Of a DNA stretch of 64,000 nt, positions 17,041 through 25,290 are shown piece after piece. Location: the NCBI GenBank assembly GCA_022827055.1, contig JAJDTR010000125.1, forward strand, positions 1-64,000, written 5' to 3'. The notes under the pieces are model-generated. The model was not told the origin of the DNA. It ran no database searches and saw only the letters and a program-made list of their open reading frames with translations. Position 1 is the first letter of the stretch. The number at the start of each line of letters is the position of its first letter. The DNA comes from Candidatus Poribacteria bacterium. Lineage in GTDB: Bacteria > Poribacteria > WGA-4E > JAJDTR01. A program made the translations under genes and the position numbers.

Positions 17041-17907
17041 CTATACTTGTGCTCGTGCCACAGCGGTCATTGCGGTTTCCTTGGTTAAGGCTGCCACTAT
17101 CTCTCTCCGATGCTCCGCGGTGCACCGCAAATCCGAAATAGGACTCGACTGCGCCGCCGCCGCTCCCGCTGCCTGCTGCAATAGGTTGTCGCTTACGGAA
17201 TTGCCGGTAATGATTGCCTCGGCGTTCGTTGCGCGGATCGGCTTCGGCGCTACAGCCGCCAACCCAATTTTTGTATCTGCTACTGTGCCGTTACTCAAAC
17301 TCACGGAGGTTGCCACGCCGACGAAAGCAAGATCCATGACCTGCCGAATCTTGTGTTTGAGGTACTGCGAACCCGACTTCGCGGAACGCGGAGGCATCGA
17401 GAAACCGGTGAGGATTTCGCCCGCTTGCAACACCGTTTGCCCCGGACCGAGGTAGAAGTCCGCAATCGGGACCGTGCGCTCGCCGTTACCGTCCGCGATG
17501 TTGACCTGCGCATCCAGCACCAGTAACGCGGCGGCGGTATCGGCGGCGGGAGAACCGTGAGCAATGTTTCCGCCAAGCGTTGCCAGATTGCGTATCTGGA
17601 TGGATCCGACCTCCTCCGCCCCTTCGGCAAGTGCAGTATATCGTTCGCGCACGATTGAAGAGCGTTCTAAGGCTCGCATCTTCGTCATGGCGCCAACCCA
17701 CAACCCGTTGGTGTCATCGTATGTGATGCCCTCCATACCGGGAACCTTCTCCAAGCTGATGACATATTTGGGAGTCACCGTCCGATCTTTCATCCCGATA
17801 ATCAGGTCGGTTCCCCCACCCAAGAGTTCGGCTTCGCCGCCGTACTGAACAAGCAGCGAAGACGCCTCGCCAATTGTCTTGGGCTCAAAAAACTCGAAGT
17901 TTCTCAA
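17041..17907 (-). CDS. molybdenum hydroxylase, FAD-binding medium subunit (CoxM family)
   Basis: A 288-residue FAD subunit. LLGGGTDLIIGMK and the TLGGNIAHGSPAAD block are the two flavin-binding signatures, and the C-terminal domain (AAVAPKPIRA) is of the CO dehydrogenase flavoprotein type. The start is assigned to TTG 17907 because a GGAGG box lies about 7 bp upstream and the protein then begins LRNFEFFEPKTI as family members do. The frame is open to 17982, but that extension has no ribosome site. First gene of the operon. Confidence 0.92.
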   Translation of the reverse strand: MRNFEFFEPKTIGEASSLLVQYGGEAELLGGGTDLIIGMKDRTVTPKYVISLEKVPGMEGITYDDTNGLWVGAMTKMRALERSSIVRERYTALAEGAEEVGSIQIRNLATLGGNIAHGSPAADTAAALLVLDAQVNIADGNGERTVPIADFYLGPGQTVLQAGEILTGFSMPPRSAKSGSQYLKHKIRQVMDLAFVGVATSVSLSNGTVADTKIGLAAVAPKPIRATNAEAIITGNSVSDNLLQQAAGAAAAQSSPISDLRCTAEHRREIVAALTKETAMTAVARAQV

Positions 17908-18177
17908 TATACATCCTCCATCAACGTCTAAAACAACCCTCGCCTCACAGGATAACCAACATGGTATGAATGCTTCTTTCAACGGCTAAAGAATACCAAA
18001 CTTGGCTTTGCTTGTCAACATAATATGGGGAGGAGACAAGGTTAGCCGCACCTGACGCTAGGAAATTGACGAACATTAAACCGTCGTTTTCCCTAATGGA
18101 TGAGATTCTCTCCGCTGGGCGTCTTGTTGGGTTTAAGGTAGGAAGCACAACACCTCGTCCTATGATGTGAAAGTGAA

Positions 18178-19353
18178 CTAACGCCGCGCATGCTGTGATT
18201 CCGCAGGGGGACGATATTCAACGGACAAATGCGGGGTTTGCAGGCGTGCATTTTCCTGAAGGCGCGAGGTCAGGCAACTCTCCAACACACCGCTCACCAG
18301 CAGCGTGCGCTCCGCCGGATACGGGGCGGCACCCGTGTCAAATAACTCCTCGATTTTGGCTATAAGACACGCGGAATAGGTGACGTTCGGGGTCGGAGTT
18401 AAGAAAAACTGCGTTGACACCGGTACTCGCGCGTCTTTAAGCCGCGCAGCAAAACAGTAATCCCTCACGGCGCCATTGAGCATCAGCAGGGTCGCCCTCA
18501 ATCCGTCGTTGTATTCAATGGAATAGGCGGACGGATTTTCGACGAGTCGCCGCAACTCACCGGTACGGAGAAGGTGCTGCGTTCTACCGTCTTCAAGTGT
18601 CAAGCCGCACGGCGTGTCGCTTCGAGAGAGCGCGGCTTCCAGGAGTTCGTGCGACCAAACGCCTTTCTCGCCGGCTTCCCAAACAGCATCGCCATCGATC
18701 AGTTGCACCGCGGCGACACCGGTTTCTCCGCCCTTCCGGCGTTCCACCATGCACTGCATCGCCTCCAAGGCGTGATAATCCATCGGATCGGACCCGCCAA
18801 CACCTACCATGAGCGCTTCTTCTATCTCGCACTCCAACGGCAACTCGATATCGGGCAACCGCCACGTGACGGGCAATGATGACCCCGCCAAAAGGCCAAA
18901 GCCAAGGCGGTGTGCGTCGTCCACCATCTCTTTCGCTTTCTCAAAACTGTAGGAGAGGTGTTTGTCGTTAAAGATGGGCACGGCACGTCCGTCTGCCTCA
19001 AAAACGTCAACGCACTCCTTGAAGAATTCATACCGCGGATAAAGCACCTGGTTTTTGTCATTGTGCGGGTAGTCGCCGTGCTCCGCGATGAGGAGAATTG
19101 CGTCCACATCAAGTTTATCGCCGCCACACCGGAGCGCCTCGGCGATCGTCGGGTAGACGGAAAATCCAAATTCTCTCGCGCGGTCAATACTCTGGTCGCC
19201 CTCCGGCTTCTGATCAACGTAGAGAGACACAATCTTCATATCCGGGCGATGCCATCTCCCCTCAGTCGGATAGCCAACGAGAAACCGGTCGGCGAAGTGC
19301 TGTGCGTGGGATAAGTAACGATAGATAGTCGCGATGACAGCGATCCGAATCAT
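18178..19353 (-). CDS. conserved protein of unknown function, paralogue 2
   Basis: A 391-residue soluble protein, starting MIRIAVIATIYRYLSHAQHF behind a GGAGG box. It shares long blocks with the gene at 19358-20551, including AGSSLPVTWR, FNDKHLS, ALE..QCMVERR.GGETGV and YP.ERTLL, at roughly half identity by eye. There is no GxGxxG nucleotide motif, signal peptide or membrane helix. Conserved HGDYP and NDKHLS clusters could form an active site. The two genes are almost overlapping (4 bp apart) and surely co-expressed. I do not recognise the family. Confidence 0.75.
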   Translation of the reverse strand: MIRIAVIATIYRYLSHAQHFADRFLVGYPTEGRWHRPDMKIVSLYVDQKPEGDQSIDRAREFGFSVYPTIAEALRCGGDKLDVDAILLIAEHGDYPHNDKNQVLYPRYEFFKECVDVFEADGRAVPIFNDKHLSYSFEKAKEMVDDAHRLGFGLLAGSSLPVTWRLPDIELPLECEIEEALMVGVGGSDPMDYHALEAMQCMVERRKGGETGVAAVQLIDGDAVWEAGEKGVWSHELLEAALSRSDTPCGLTLEDGRTQHLLRTGELRRLVENPSAYSIEYNDGLRATLLMLNGAVRDYCFAARLKDARVPVSTQFFLTPTPNVTYSACLIAKIEELFDTGAAPYPAERTLLVSGVLESCLTSRLQENARLQTPHLSVEYRPPAESQHARR

Positions 19354-19357
19354 AAAC

Positions 19358-20551
19358 TTATGTCCTCCAGAAGGTTGACGATTCTGCCGGTTGATAGGCG
19401 ATCCCCAAATGGGGCGTTTCCAGCTTTGCGCCTTCGGCAGCGAGGCTATCAACGCCCGCCGCAACAAGCCCCGTCGTCAACAATGTGCGTTCAACCGGAT
19501 AGGTTGCCTTTCCAGTCAGAAACATCTTCTCAATATTATTAACCAGCGGCGAGAAGAAGTTCGCCAACGTCGTGCGTGCAGGCGGCATCGGGAGATACAT
19601 CTGTGTCGAAAGAACCTGGCTGTCGGCGCCAATATAGGCGGCGAAATTGAAATCCTGCACTAACCCGTTCATCAAAATCATGGTAGACTTGAGTCCATCG
19701 CGATGCTCATATTGGTAGGCTATCGGGTCTTTCACGATCTCCTTCAACTCGTCAAGCGTTGGAAACGGGTTGTTAAACCCAGTGCGCGATGGCGTGAGGG
19801 TATGACTCCGACAGACCGCCGCTTCAAACAGTTCTCGCGACCAGAGCTTCGTGTGATGTGCTTCCCAAAAGGTGTCGCCGCGGAACGCTTGCAGCCATTT
19901 CACGCCGGTTTCCCCGCCTTCGCGACGCTCTACCATACACTGGGTGGTTTCCAGCGCATGGAAGTCATAACTATCCACGCCGCCGTAGCCGACGCAGACC
20001 GCCTCCGATACCGACACACCGAGCGGCATATCAATCGAGGGTGTGCGCCAGGTAACAGGGAGCGATGACCCTGCCATAAAAGCGAAGCCCATGGATTGAG
20101 AGATGTCGTACATTTCACGCGCCCAATCCCAGTTCCATGAGAGATGTTTGTCGTTAAATGTCGGTACGCCGCGTCCGCTTTTTTCGTAGACTTCGGTAAC
20201 CTGTTTGAAGTGTTGATATCGGGGATAGAGGCGTTGTCCCTTCTCGTTGGCCGGATATTCGCCGTGTTCGCCGATGAGGAGAACACCATCGACGGCGAGT
20301 TCCGCGCCGCCGAGGGTTAGCGCTTCGGCAATTGTCGGATAGGCTTTAAGCGATGGAAAGCGTTCCAACCGTTCGCGGCTCAGGTCATCGTCTTTGACCT
20401 GTTCCACATAGAGAGAGACGATGTCCATCGGCGGGTGATGATGCAGGCTGTTCCACCCGTAGCCCTCCAAGAATCGATCGACGATGTGCTGGGTGTGCGA
20501 GTATTTGTGATAAATTGTCGCGATGGCGGCGATTTTAGGTCGGGTGTCCAT
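19358..20551 (-). CDS. conserved protein of unknown function, paralogue 1
   Basis: A 397-residue homologue of the following gene. ATG 20551 is preceded by GAGAGAGGAAAA; the 31-residue upstream extension reads like noncoding sequence. It begins MDTRPKIAAIATIYHKYSH and has the same LLIGEHGEYP, FNDKHLS, AGSSLPVTWR and CMVERREGGETGV blocks. The pair arose by tandem duplication, and the divergence suggests that both copies are kept. Function unknown; a role linked to sugar or organic-compound turnover would be guesswork. Confidence 0.75.
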   Translation of the reverse strand: MDTRPKIAAIATIYHKYSHTQHIVDRFLEGYGWNSLHHHPPMDIVSLYVEQVKDDDLSRERLERFPSLKAYPTIAEALTLGGAELAVDGVLLIGEHGEYPANEKGQRLYPRYQHFKQVTEVYEKSGRGVPTFNDKHLSWNWDWAREMYDISQSMGFAFMAGSSLPVTWRTPSIDMPLGVSVSEAVCVGYGGVDSYDFHALETTQCMVERREGGETGVKWLQAFRGDTFWEAHHTKLWSRELFEAAVCRSHTLTPSRTGFNNPFPTLDELKEIVKDPIAYQYEHRDGLKSTMILMNGLVQDFNFAAYIGADSQVLSTQMYLPMPPARTTLANFFSPLVNNIEKMFLTGKATYPVERTLLTTGLVAAGVDSLAAEGAKLETPHLGIAYQPAESSTFWRT

Positions 20552-21021
20552 TTTTCCTCTCTCCAAGGTAAAGTCTGAAATCGTTTGCATGTGCCACCAA
20601 ACCCCAGACTTTTTTCTCGAAGGCTGTAGAATCTTGATTATCATTTATCCGTACGGCAATATACCGGGATTATACCTTATTTGCATTGCCGAGTGTTAAC
20701 CCATTAGTACCGATACGCTTGCCTTTTGTGGCACAAAAAATTGTGGATGAGGGCGTCATGTGATATAATCAATTTCTCAACGAATATCAGGACATTTCCT
20801 CTCTCAAGTAACACTTTCACAAACGGGTTCAGGCGGAGTTATGCTTTAGAATCGCTAGTCTCTCAAACGGGGTACCAAAGCAGTGAATCCCATAAGAGGG
20901 AATCTTGCTCGTGTCCACCAATGAACAAAACATGCATAACTCGGACGATGCTACCAAGCGGGTTTACAAACACCAAGAAAATTTCCGTCTTTGAATGCCT
21001 GAACCAACCTTATTGTAGCAT
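20552..21021. repeat. intergenic region with a degenerate repeat start
   Basis: No credible gene. The CTCTCAAGTAACACT module of the downstream tandem repeats occurs once at about 20801-20815, and upstream promoter sequence for the paralogue pair must lie near 20560-20700. Confidence 0.4.
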
Positions 21022-21460
21022 AGGTGTTACTTGCTGAATGAATTATTCCGACAAGGATAATAGGGTGCTCTCAAGTAACACTCGACATTGCACTCCGCTG
21101 GAGTGCAGACGCGAGGAGGAATCGTGTACTATTGACATTTCACTCCGCTGGAGTGAAAACCCTTCTACGAAGGAACTCCTTCTCAAGGCCTGTCACAGAT
21201 CCAAAGACGCGTGTTGCTTGCTGAAAGAATTATTCCGACAGGGATAATGGGGTGCTCTCAAGTAACACTCGACATTGCGCTCCTCTGGAGCGCGGAGATT
21301 AGGCGCATCACGATTCTATTGACATAGCACTCCGCTGGAGTGAAAACCAGACCACGAAGGAACACTTTTCAAAGCCTATCATAGATTCAAAGACGTAAGT
21401 GTTGCTTGCTGAAAGAATTATTCCGACAGGGATAATGGCGTGCTCTCAAGAGAAAGATCG
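21022..21460. repeat. tandem repeat, period 187-188 bp, about 2.3 copies
   Basis: The module AATTATTCCGACA starts at 21041, 21228 and 21416, spacings of 187 and 188 bp. Each full unit carries a TTATTCC...GGATAA hairpin, the phrase CTCAAGTAACACTCGACATTG, a GCxCTCC/GGAGxGC hairpin, and then ATTGACAT plus a CACTCC-GCT-GGAGTG hairpin followed by GAAAACC. The third copy is cut just before the STAS gene. Confidence 0.8.
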
Positions 21461-21502
21461 ACTTGGTTTAGTTTCACACACAATAAAAAAGGAGATAAAA
21501 TT

Positions 21503-21853
21503 ATGGCAGCAGAAATTCGCGAAAGCGACGGTGTTCTTATTATCAAACCCTCCGGTCGGATTATCGGTCCCGCCGGTACCGAGCTGAGAGAACAGATAGT
21601 CGGAGAACTTGAAAAAATCTCGGGAACTCCAAAGGTTCTGATTGACCTGGCAGATGTCTCGAGAATTGACAGTAGCGGTCTTGGCACCCTCGTCGCGTGT
21701 CACGTTTCCGTCGCCCGCAAAGAGGGGCGCGTAGGTCTCATCAACATAGGGACGGACACACAAAACTTGATAGTCATGGGAAGGCTGATTTCCATCTTCG
21801 AGCGTTACGATAGCGAAGACGAAGCCATCGCCGCGCTGAACTCAGACGATTAA
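21503..21853 (+). CDS. STAS-domain anti-anti-sigma factor-like protein
   Basis: A 116-residue single STAS domain. RIDSSGLGTL contains the serine (Ser57/58) that is phosphorylated in SpoIIAA/RsbV-type proteins by a partner kinase to control release of a sigma factor. ATG 21503 has AAGGAGAT 6-13 bp upstream. No kinase or sigma factor gene is adjacent, so the partner must lie elsewhere. The 3' end (CTGAACTCAGACGATTAA) is duplicated 920 bp downstream across a GC-rich insert. Confidence 0.9.
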   Translation: MAAEIRESDGVLIIKPSGRIIGPAGTELREQIVGELEKISGTPKVLIDLADVSRIDSSGLGTLVACHVSVARKEGRVGLINIGTDTQNLIVMGRLISIFERYDSEDEAIAALNSDD

Positions 21854-21876
21854 CGAATGCATACGGGCGCTCTGTC
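21834..21876. repeat. 43-bp direct repeat, left copy (STAS gene 3' end)
   Basis: Matches 22755-22797 with one mismatch (TAACG versus TAGCG). The 24 bp at 21803-21826 are present as a perfect reverse complement at 22733-22756. The two copies bound the GC-rich SAP-like gene. Confidence 0.9.
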
Positions 21877-21988
21877 TGACGCTCGCCCATCCTCTGTATG
21901 GTGTTGAGCCCTCAGGTGTTGCGGGTGGCCCACGAACTCGCTCACTTGCCGATGGATGTGCTTCTTGCCCCAGTCTCCGGAGGGTGGA

Positions 21989-22624
21989 ATGGCGAAGCTC
22001 CATGCCGCTATGTCGGTCGAGGAGTTCGACGATAACTACTTCTATGCCGCAGAACTCAAGACCTTCGCGCGCCAACTCGGCATTGCCGTCGGCCGACGGC
22101 GGAAGCTTGAGCTTGAGGCGCTTATCCGGGAATTCCTTCGAACAGGGGCGGTTCCGCTGGCCAAACCCGAGCCTGATCGACGGTCCGGCGAGTCGCGCGA
22201 CAGGCTGGCGGCGGAAACCACCGTCCGAGCCTACGTCGACGACCGCAGGACGAAGGCCTTTCTACGAGACCTCGTGCACGCGCGCGTCCCGCAGCTAAAA
22301 GACAAGTCGGGCCAGTGGTACTGGCTCAACGAATGGCGCCGTAGGCAACTTCGGGCAGGCCAGCGCATCACCTACGCGGACCTCGGCAATCGATTATTGG
22401 AGCTGATGCGTTCGGAGGGCCGCTTGCCGCGGATCCCCGCCGCTCGATTCAACAACTTCGTCACGGATTTCTGGACGGACCCGGCGAACAAGGGCAAGAC
22501 CCGGGGCGATGCCGTGGCAGCCTGGGAGTGCATCAAGTCCGTCCCCGGACCGAAGACGTACGAGGCGTACGCGGCTCTTGAGCCGAGTAGAGGTGCCGGG
22601 GCTGGGATCGAAGACGGGAAATGA
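21989..22624 (+). CDS. SAP-domain-like protein, foreign GC-rich gene
   Basis: A 211-residue basic protein. The N-terminal 45 residues (YAAELKTFARQLGIAVGRRR) look like a SAP nucleic-acid-binding helix-extended-loop-helix. The rest is helical and rich in Arg, including WYWLNEWRRRQLRAGQRITY. ATG 21989 follows GGAGGGTGG. Base composition is visibly richer in GC than all neighbours and third positions are mostly G or C. Sequence duplicated from the STAS gene 3' end flanks it, with an inverted piece at the right junction. It is either a horizontally acquired insert or a chimera from amplification or assembly. Confidence 0.6.
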   Translation: MAKLHAAMSVEEFDDNYFYAAELKTFARQLGIAVGRRRKLELEALIREFLRTGAVPLAKPEPDRRSGESRDRLAAETTVRAYVDDRRTKAFLRDLVHARVPQLKDKSGQWYWLNEWRRRQLRAGQRITYADLGNRLLELMRSEGRLPRIPAARFNNFVTDFWTDPANKGKTRGDAVAAWECIKSVPGPKTYEAYAALEPSRGAGAGIEDGK

Positions 22625-22636
22625 TGAAGCGATGAA

Positions 22637-22774
22637 GTGGAGACAGGGCGCCTCGTCGGGATAGTTGAGGGCATCCTCGCTGATGTCGAAGCGCCAAGCG
22701 CCTTGGCACTACCACTAGATGCAGCGCGGGCGGGCTTCGTCTTCGCTATCGTAACGCTGAACTCAGACGATTAG
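22637..22774 (+). pseudogene. truncated GC-rich ORF fused to a copy of the STAS gene tail
   Basis: From GTG 22637 the frame reads VETGRLVGIVEGILADVEA through GC-rich sequence. It then passes into the inverted 24-bp block and ends LNSDD, the same last residues as the STAS protein, because the duplicated 43-bp segment supplies them. It is best seen as a gene fragment created by the junction. Confidence 0.35.
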
Positions 22775-22797
22775 CGAATGCATACGGGCGCTCTGTC
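22733..22797. repeat. inverted 24-bp block plus 43-bp direct repeat, right junction
   Basis: 22733-22756 is the exact reverse complement of 21803-21826. It is joined through a shared CG to 22755-22797, a direct copy of 21834-21876. This arrangement is typical of a template switch. Confidence 0.9.
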
Positions 22798-23219
22798 CTG
22801 AAAATCTCATACGCGCGGTAGGTGTCCTGTCTATCTCTCTCGTCACACATCGTCCCGCTTTTGCCCATCCATGGTCGCGATAGACTTTCGGCTCATCCCT
22901 TCTGTATCCACAGATTGCCCGACAAATATTATAGTCATTCACAATCATATTTACACATGCTTGTTGATGATTGAAAATTCTTACAGCAAACCATCTGTAG
23001 GAGATCAAATGAGATCAACCGAGTGGACAACGAGGGCGATAGCGATCCCATAGCGAATGCGATAGAAATCTTCTCCTAGTCGCGATATCCTGTCGCGAGG
23101 CAAAGTTCGCTCTTACAGAAGGCGCACAATAAATTGCGCCACTGTAAATCGAACCAACCAAATCCCACACATGTAATTGTTGATTGCAACGCCCATAACA
23201 TGATAGAGGTATTCTGCTT
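22798..23219. other. intergenic region, no gene seen
   Basis: AT-richer than the preceding insert. Contains degenerate fragments of dispersed repeats (a GGAGATCAAATGAGATC stretch near 23000 and a TGTCGCGAGGCAAAG fragment near 23090). The promoter of the MDR gene probably lies in the last 60 bp. Confidence 0.4.
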
Positions 23220-24218
23220 ATGAAGTCGAATGTCGTTGTTCTTACGGGAGACAGGCAGGTTCGTTTTGCCGAAATTGATGTTCCCGATCCCGCGCCTAGC
23301 GAGATAACCTTGGAAACCTTGGTGACGTTGATGAGCATGGGTACGGAGATGATCTGTTATCGCGGCGAATCCGACCCCGGCAGCCACTGGGACAACTGGG
23401 TGCAATACCCGTTCTATCCCGGTTACAGCAATGTGGGGCGGGTTATTAAGGTCGGGAGCGAGGTCGAGAATTTCAGCGAGGGAGACCGGGTTTTCAGTAC
23501 CGCATCCCACCGGGGTCACCTGAACCTTTCCGGCGGCGAACCCGGGATCATCAAGGTTCCCGAGGATGTAACCAGCGACAATGCCGTATGGTGTACGATG
23601 GCAACGATTACGCAAACCGCTGTGCGTCAAGCCGAACATATCATGGGAGAAACCGCCGTGGTCATCGGCTGCGGCCCCATCGGGCAGCTTGTGGCGCAGT
23701 ACCTGAAGGTGATGGGGCTTCGATCAGTCTTGGTGATAGATCAGATTCAGGCGCGGCTGGACATCGCGCTCGCGCAAGGCGCGACGGCGAGTTTTTGCGG
23801 AAGCGTTGCCGATGCGAAGGACGCCGTCCTTGAGAGCACCGACGGCGAACTTGCCGATGTGGTTTACGATGCGACCGGGCATCACTCGGTCTTGCCGTTG
23901 GCGTTCCCGCTGGCACGTCGGCACGGCAAGGTGATTCTGCTCGGCGATAGCCCGCACCCCACGAAGCAGCATCTCACGTCGGATCTACTGACGCGGCAAC
24001 TGCGTCTCATCGGCACGCAAAACTACCATCTGCCGCCGCAACACGCGGCGTGGACGGCTACTCGTCAACGGCAACTCTTCTTGCAATACGTGCAACGCGG
24101 GCAAATGTCCGTTTCCGACCTGATTACGCACCGCTTCTCGCCGAATGAGGCGGCGTCCGCTTATGCGCAACTGGATGCGGAGCGCGGCGGCAGCGTGGGC
24201 GCCGTCTTCGACTGGTAG
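23220..24218 (+). CDS. medium-chain dehydrogenase/reductase (zinc-type alcohol dehydrogenase-like)
   Basis: A 332-residue MDR oxidoreductase. The N-terminal GroES-like domain has the MSMGTEMICYRGE segment seen in sorbitol- or BchC-like members that lack the structural zinc loop. The Rossmann fold follows with VVIGCGPIGQLVAQY and an acidic strand end at VIDQ, favouring NAD(H). No four-Cys structural zinc site is present. It stands alone between intergenic repeats; a role in sugar or polyol oxidation is inferred from the surrounding sugar genes only. Confidence 0.85.
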   Translation: MKSNVVVLTGDRQVRFAEIDVPDPAPSEITLETLVTLMSMGTEMICYRGESDPGSHWDNWVQYPFYPGYSNVGRVIKVGSEVENFSEGDRVFSTASHRGHLNLSGGEPGIIKVPEDVTSDNAVWCTMATITQTAVRQAEHIMGETAVVIGCGPIGQLVAQYLKVMGLRSVLVIDQIQARLDIALAQGATASFCGSVADAKDAVLESTDGELADVVYDATGHHSVLPLAFPLARRHGKVILLGDSPHPTKQHLTSDLLTRQLRLIGTQNYHLPPQHAAWTATRQRQLFLQYVQRGQMSVSDLITHRFSPNEAASAYAQLDAERGGSVGAVFDW

Positions 24219-24280
24219 AACTAATCTCAACAAGCTGGTTCGTGCGTGTAGGATTTGCAGGCCGAATGTAAGGAAGGCTA

Positions 24281-24370
24281 AGAGGCTGGTGGGCAGTGCC
24301 CACCCTACAATAGCTATCGCAGTCGCTATTAGCTCGCTTGATCTGTTAGATTGTGCTTCCTGTGAACCAA
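24281..24370. repeat. composite dispersed repeat: palindrome plus GATC block
   Basis: GGTGGGCA-GTGCCCACC palindrome near 24290-24306, then a CTATCGCAGTCGCTATTAGC...TTGATC unit. It ends with an inverse copy of the AGCACAATCTAACAGAT module seen upstream of cysC at 454-476. Confidence 0.6.
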
Positions 24371-24394
24371 CAATATGCACCACCAAGACTTGTG

Positions 24395-24799
24395 TCAAAT
24401 GCCCAAGGAGGTTGTGGCTTCAAAGAAGCTGGTAAGCTCCTCAAATTCATCATACAAAAACAGTTCCCGCGCAATCCCCCGTAAGGTTGTTGAAATGTCC
24501 GAGCCTTTCCGCGCGATTACGACTATCGGAATTTGCTTGGCGTATGCGTAGCCCGCTTCGATGCCCAACCCGACCCCTTTCTCCGTCAAATCGACCACGA
24601 GTAGGTTGCTCGAATCAATTTCGGCAAATGCCCGTTGCATCAATTCGTGGGGACTTAATTGAACCTCTCCCCATTTCTCAATGTCGCGCGCGATACATAC
24701 CGTTTCATAGCCGTTTCGCTCAAGAGCAGACGACATATTTTCGATGCATCCCTTGTTACAGTTGTCTGCATTGTACTTGATGGATATATAGGCTTTCAT
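24395..24799 (-). CDS. nucleoside 2-deoxyribosyltransferase-like protein
   Basis: A 134-residue protein of the nucleoside 2-deoxyribosyltransferase/TIR-like fold. It begins MKAYISIKYNADN with a predicted flavodoxin-like first strand. It contains LLVVDLTEKGVGLGIEAGYA, in which Asp70 and Glu81 match the substrate aspartate and catalytic nucleophile. ATG 24799 is preceded by GGAAGATGAG. Members exchange bases on deoxyribonucleosides or hydrolyse nucleoside 5'-phosphates; which applies here cannot be told. It converges on the MDR gene. Confidence 0.65.
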   Translation of the reverse strand: MKAYISIKYNADNCNKGCIENMSSALERNGYETVCIARDIEKWGEVQLSPHELMQRAFAEIDSSNLLVVDLTEKGVGLGIEAGYAYAKQIPIVVIARKGSDISTTLRGIARELFLYDEFEELTSFFEATTSLGI

Positions 24800-25290
24800 C
24801 TCATCTTCCACATAATAGACTTGTGTCATCTCGAATTTTCACATCGTAGATTTTAGGGCATATCTCCGCAAACGGGCAACAATCACCTAGAAACTTCCGC
24901 CGGTCTGACTGATTGACCGGTTTTCCCATCCATCATCAGCTTCCGAGAATCTATTGACATGGCACTCCGCTGGAGCAGGGAATCGCGACCTGGAGAAGAT
25001 TTCTATGGGATCTCTATCGCGCTCGCTATTCACTCGCTTGATCAGTCATTATTCATTCCTTTGATCTCCTACAGAAGAGTGAGATTTTGATATTCTACCG
25101 CCCTAGGATCTCTATCAGGATTTGCTATCGCGGTCCCTGTCCATTCGCTTGATTGCTACTACAAGCCGAACAGCGTAAGTCCTTAGTGTTTACTTCTGAG
25201 TCTCAATGCCTATAGGTATGGCTAGAATTGAGATGTAAAACGACTACCATTTTAATACTTCAGAAGTCAACAATGCAAAACATGGTGATA
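24800..25290. repeat. intergenic composite repeats
   Basis: At 24951 an ATTGACAT-GGCACTCCGCTGGAG hairpin module is followed by GGGAATCGCGACCTGGAG and then by GATC-bounded blocks at about 25008-25065 and 25099-25157, with TCCTACAG between. No gene seen. Confidence 0.65.

Noticed and set aside
21022-21460. possible CRISPR array
   Set aside because: Spacing of 187-188 bp with near-identical units; there are no short repeats alternating with unique spacers, and no cas genes.
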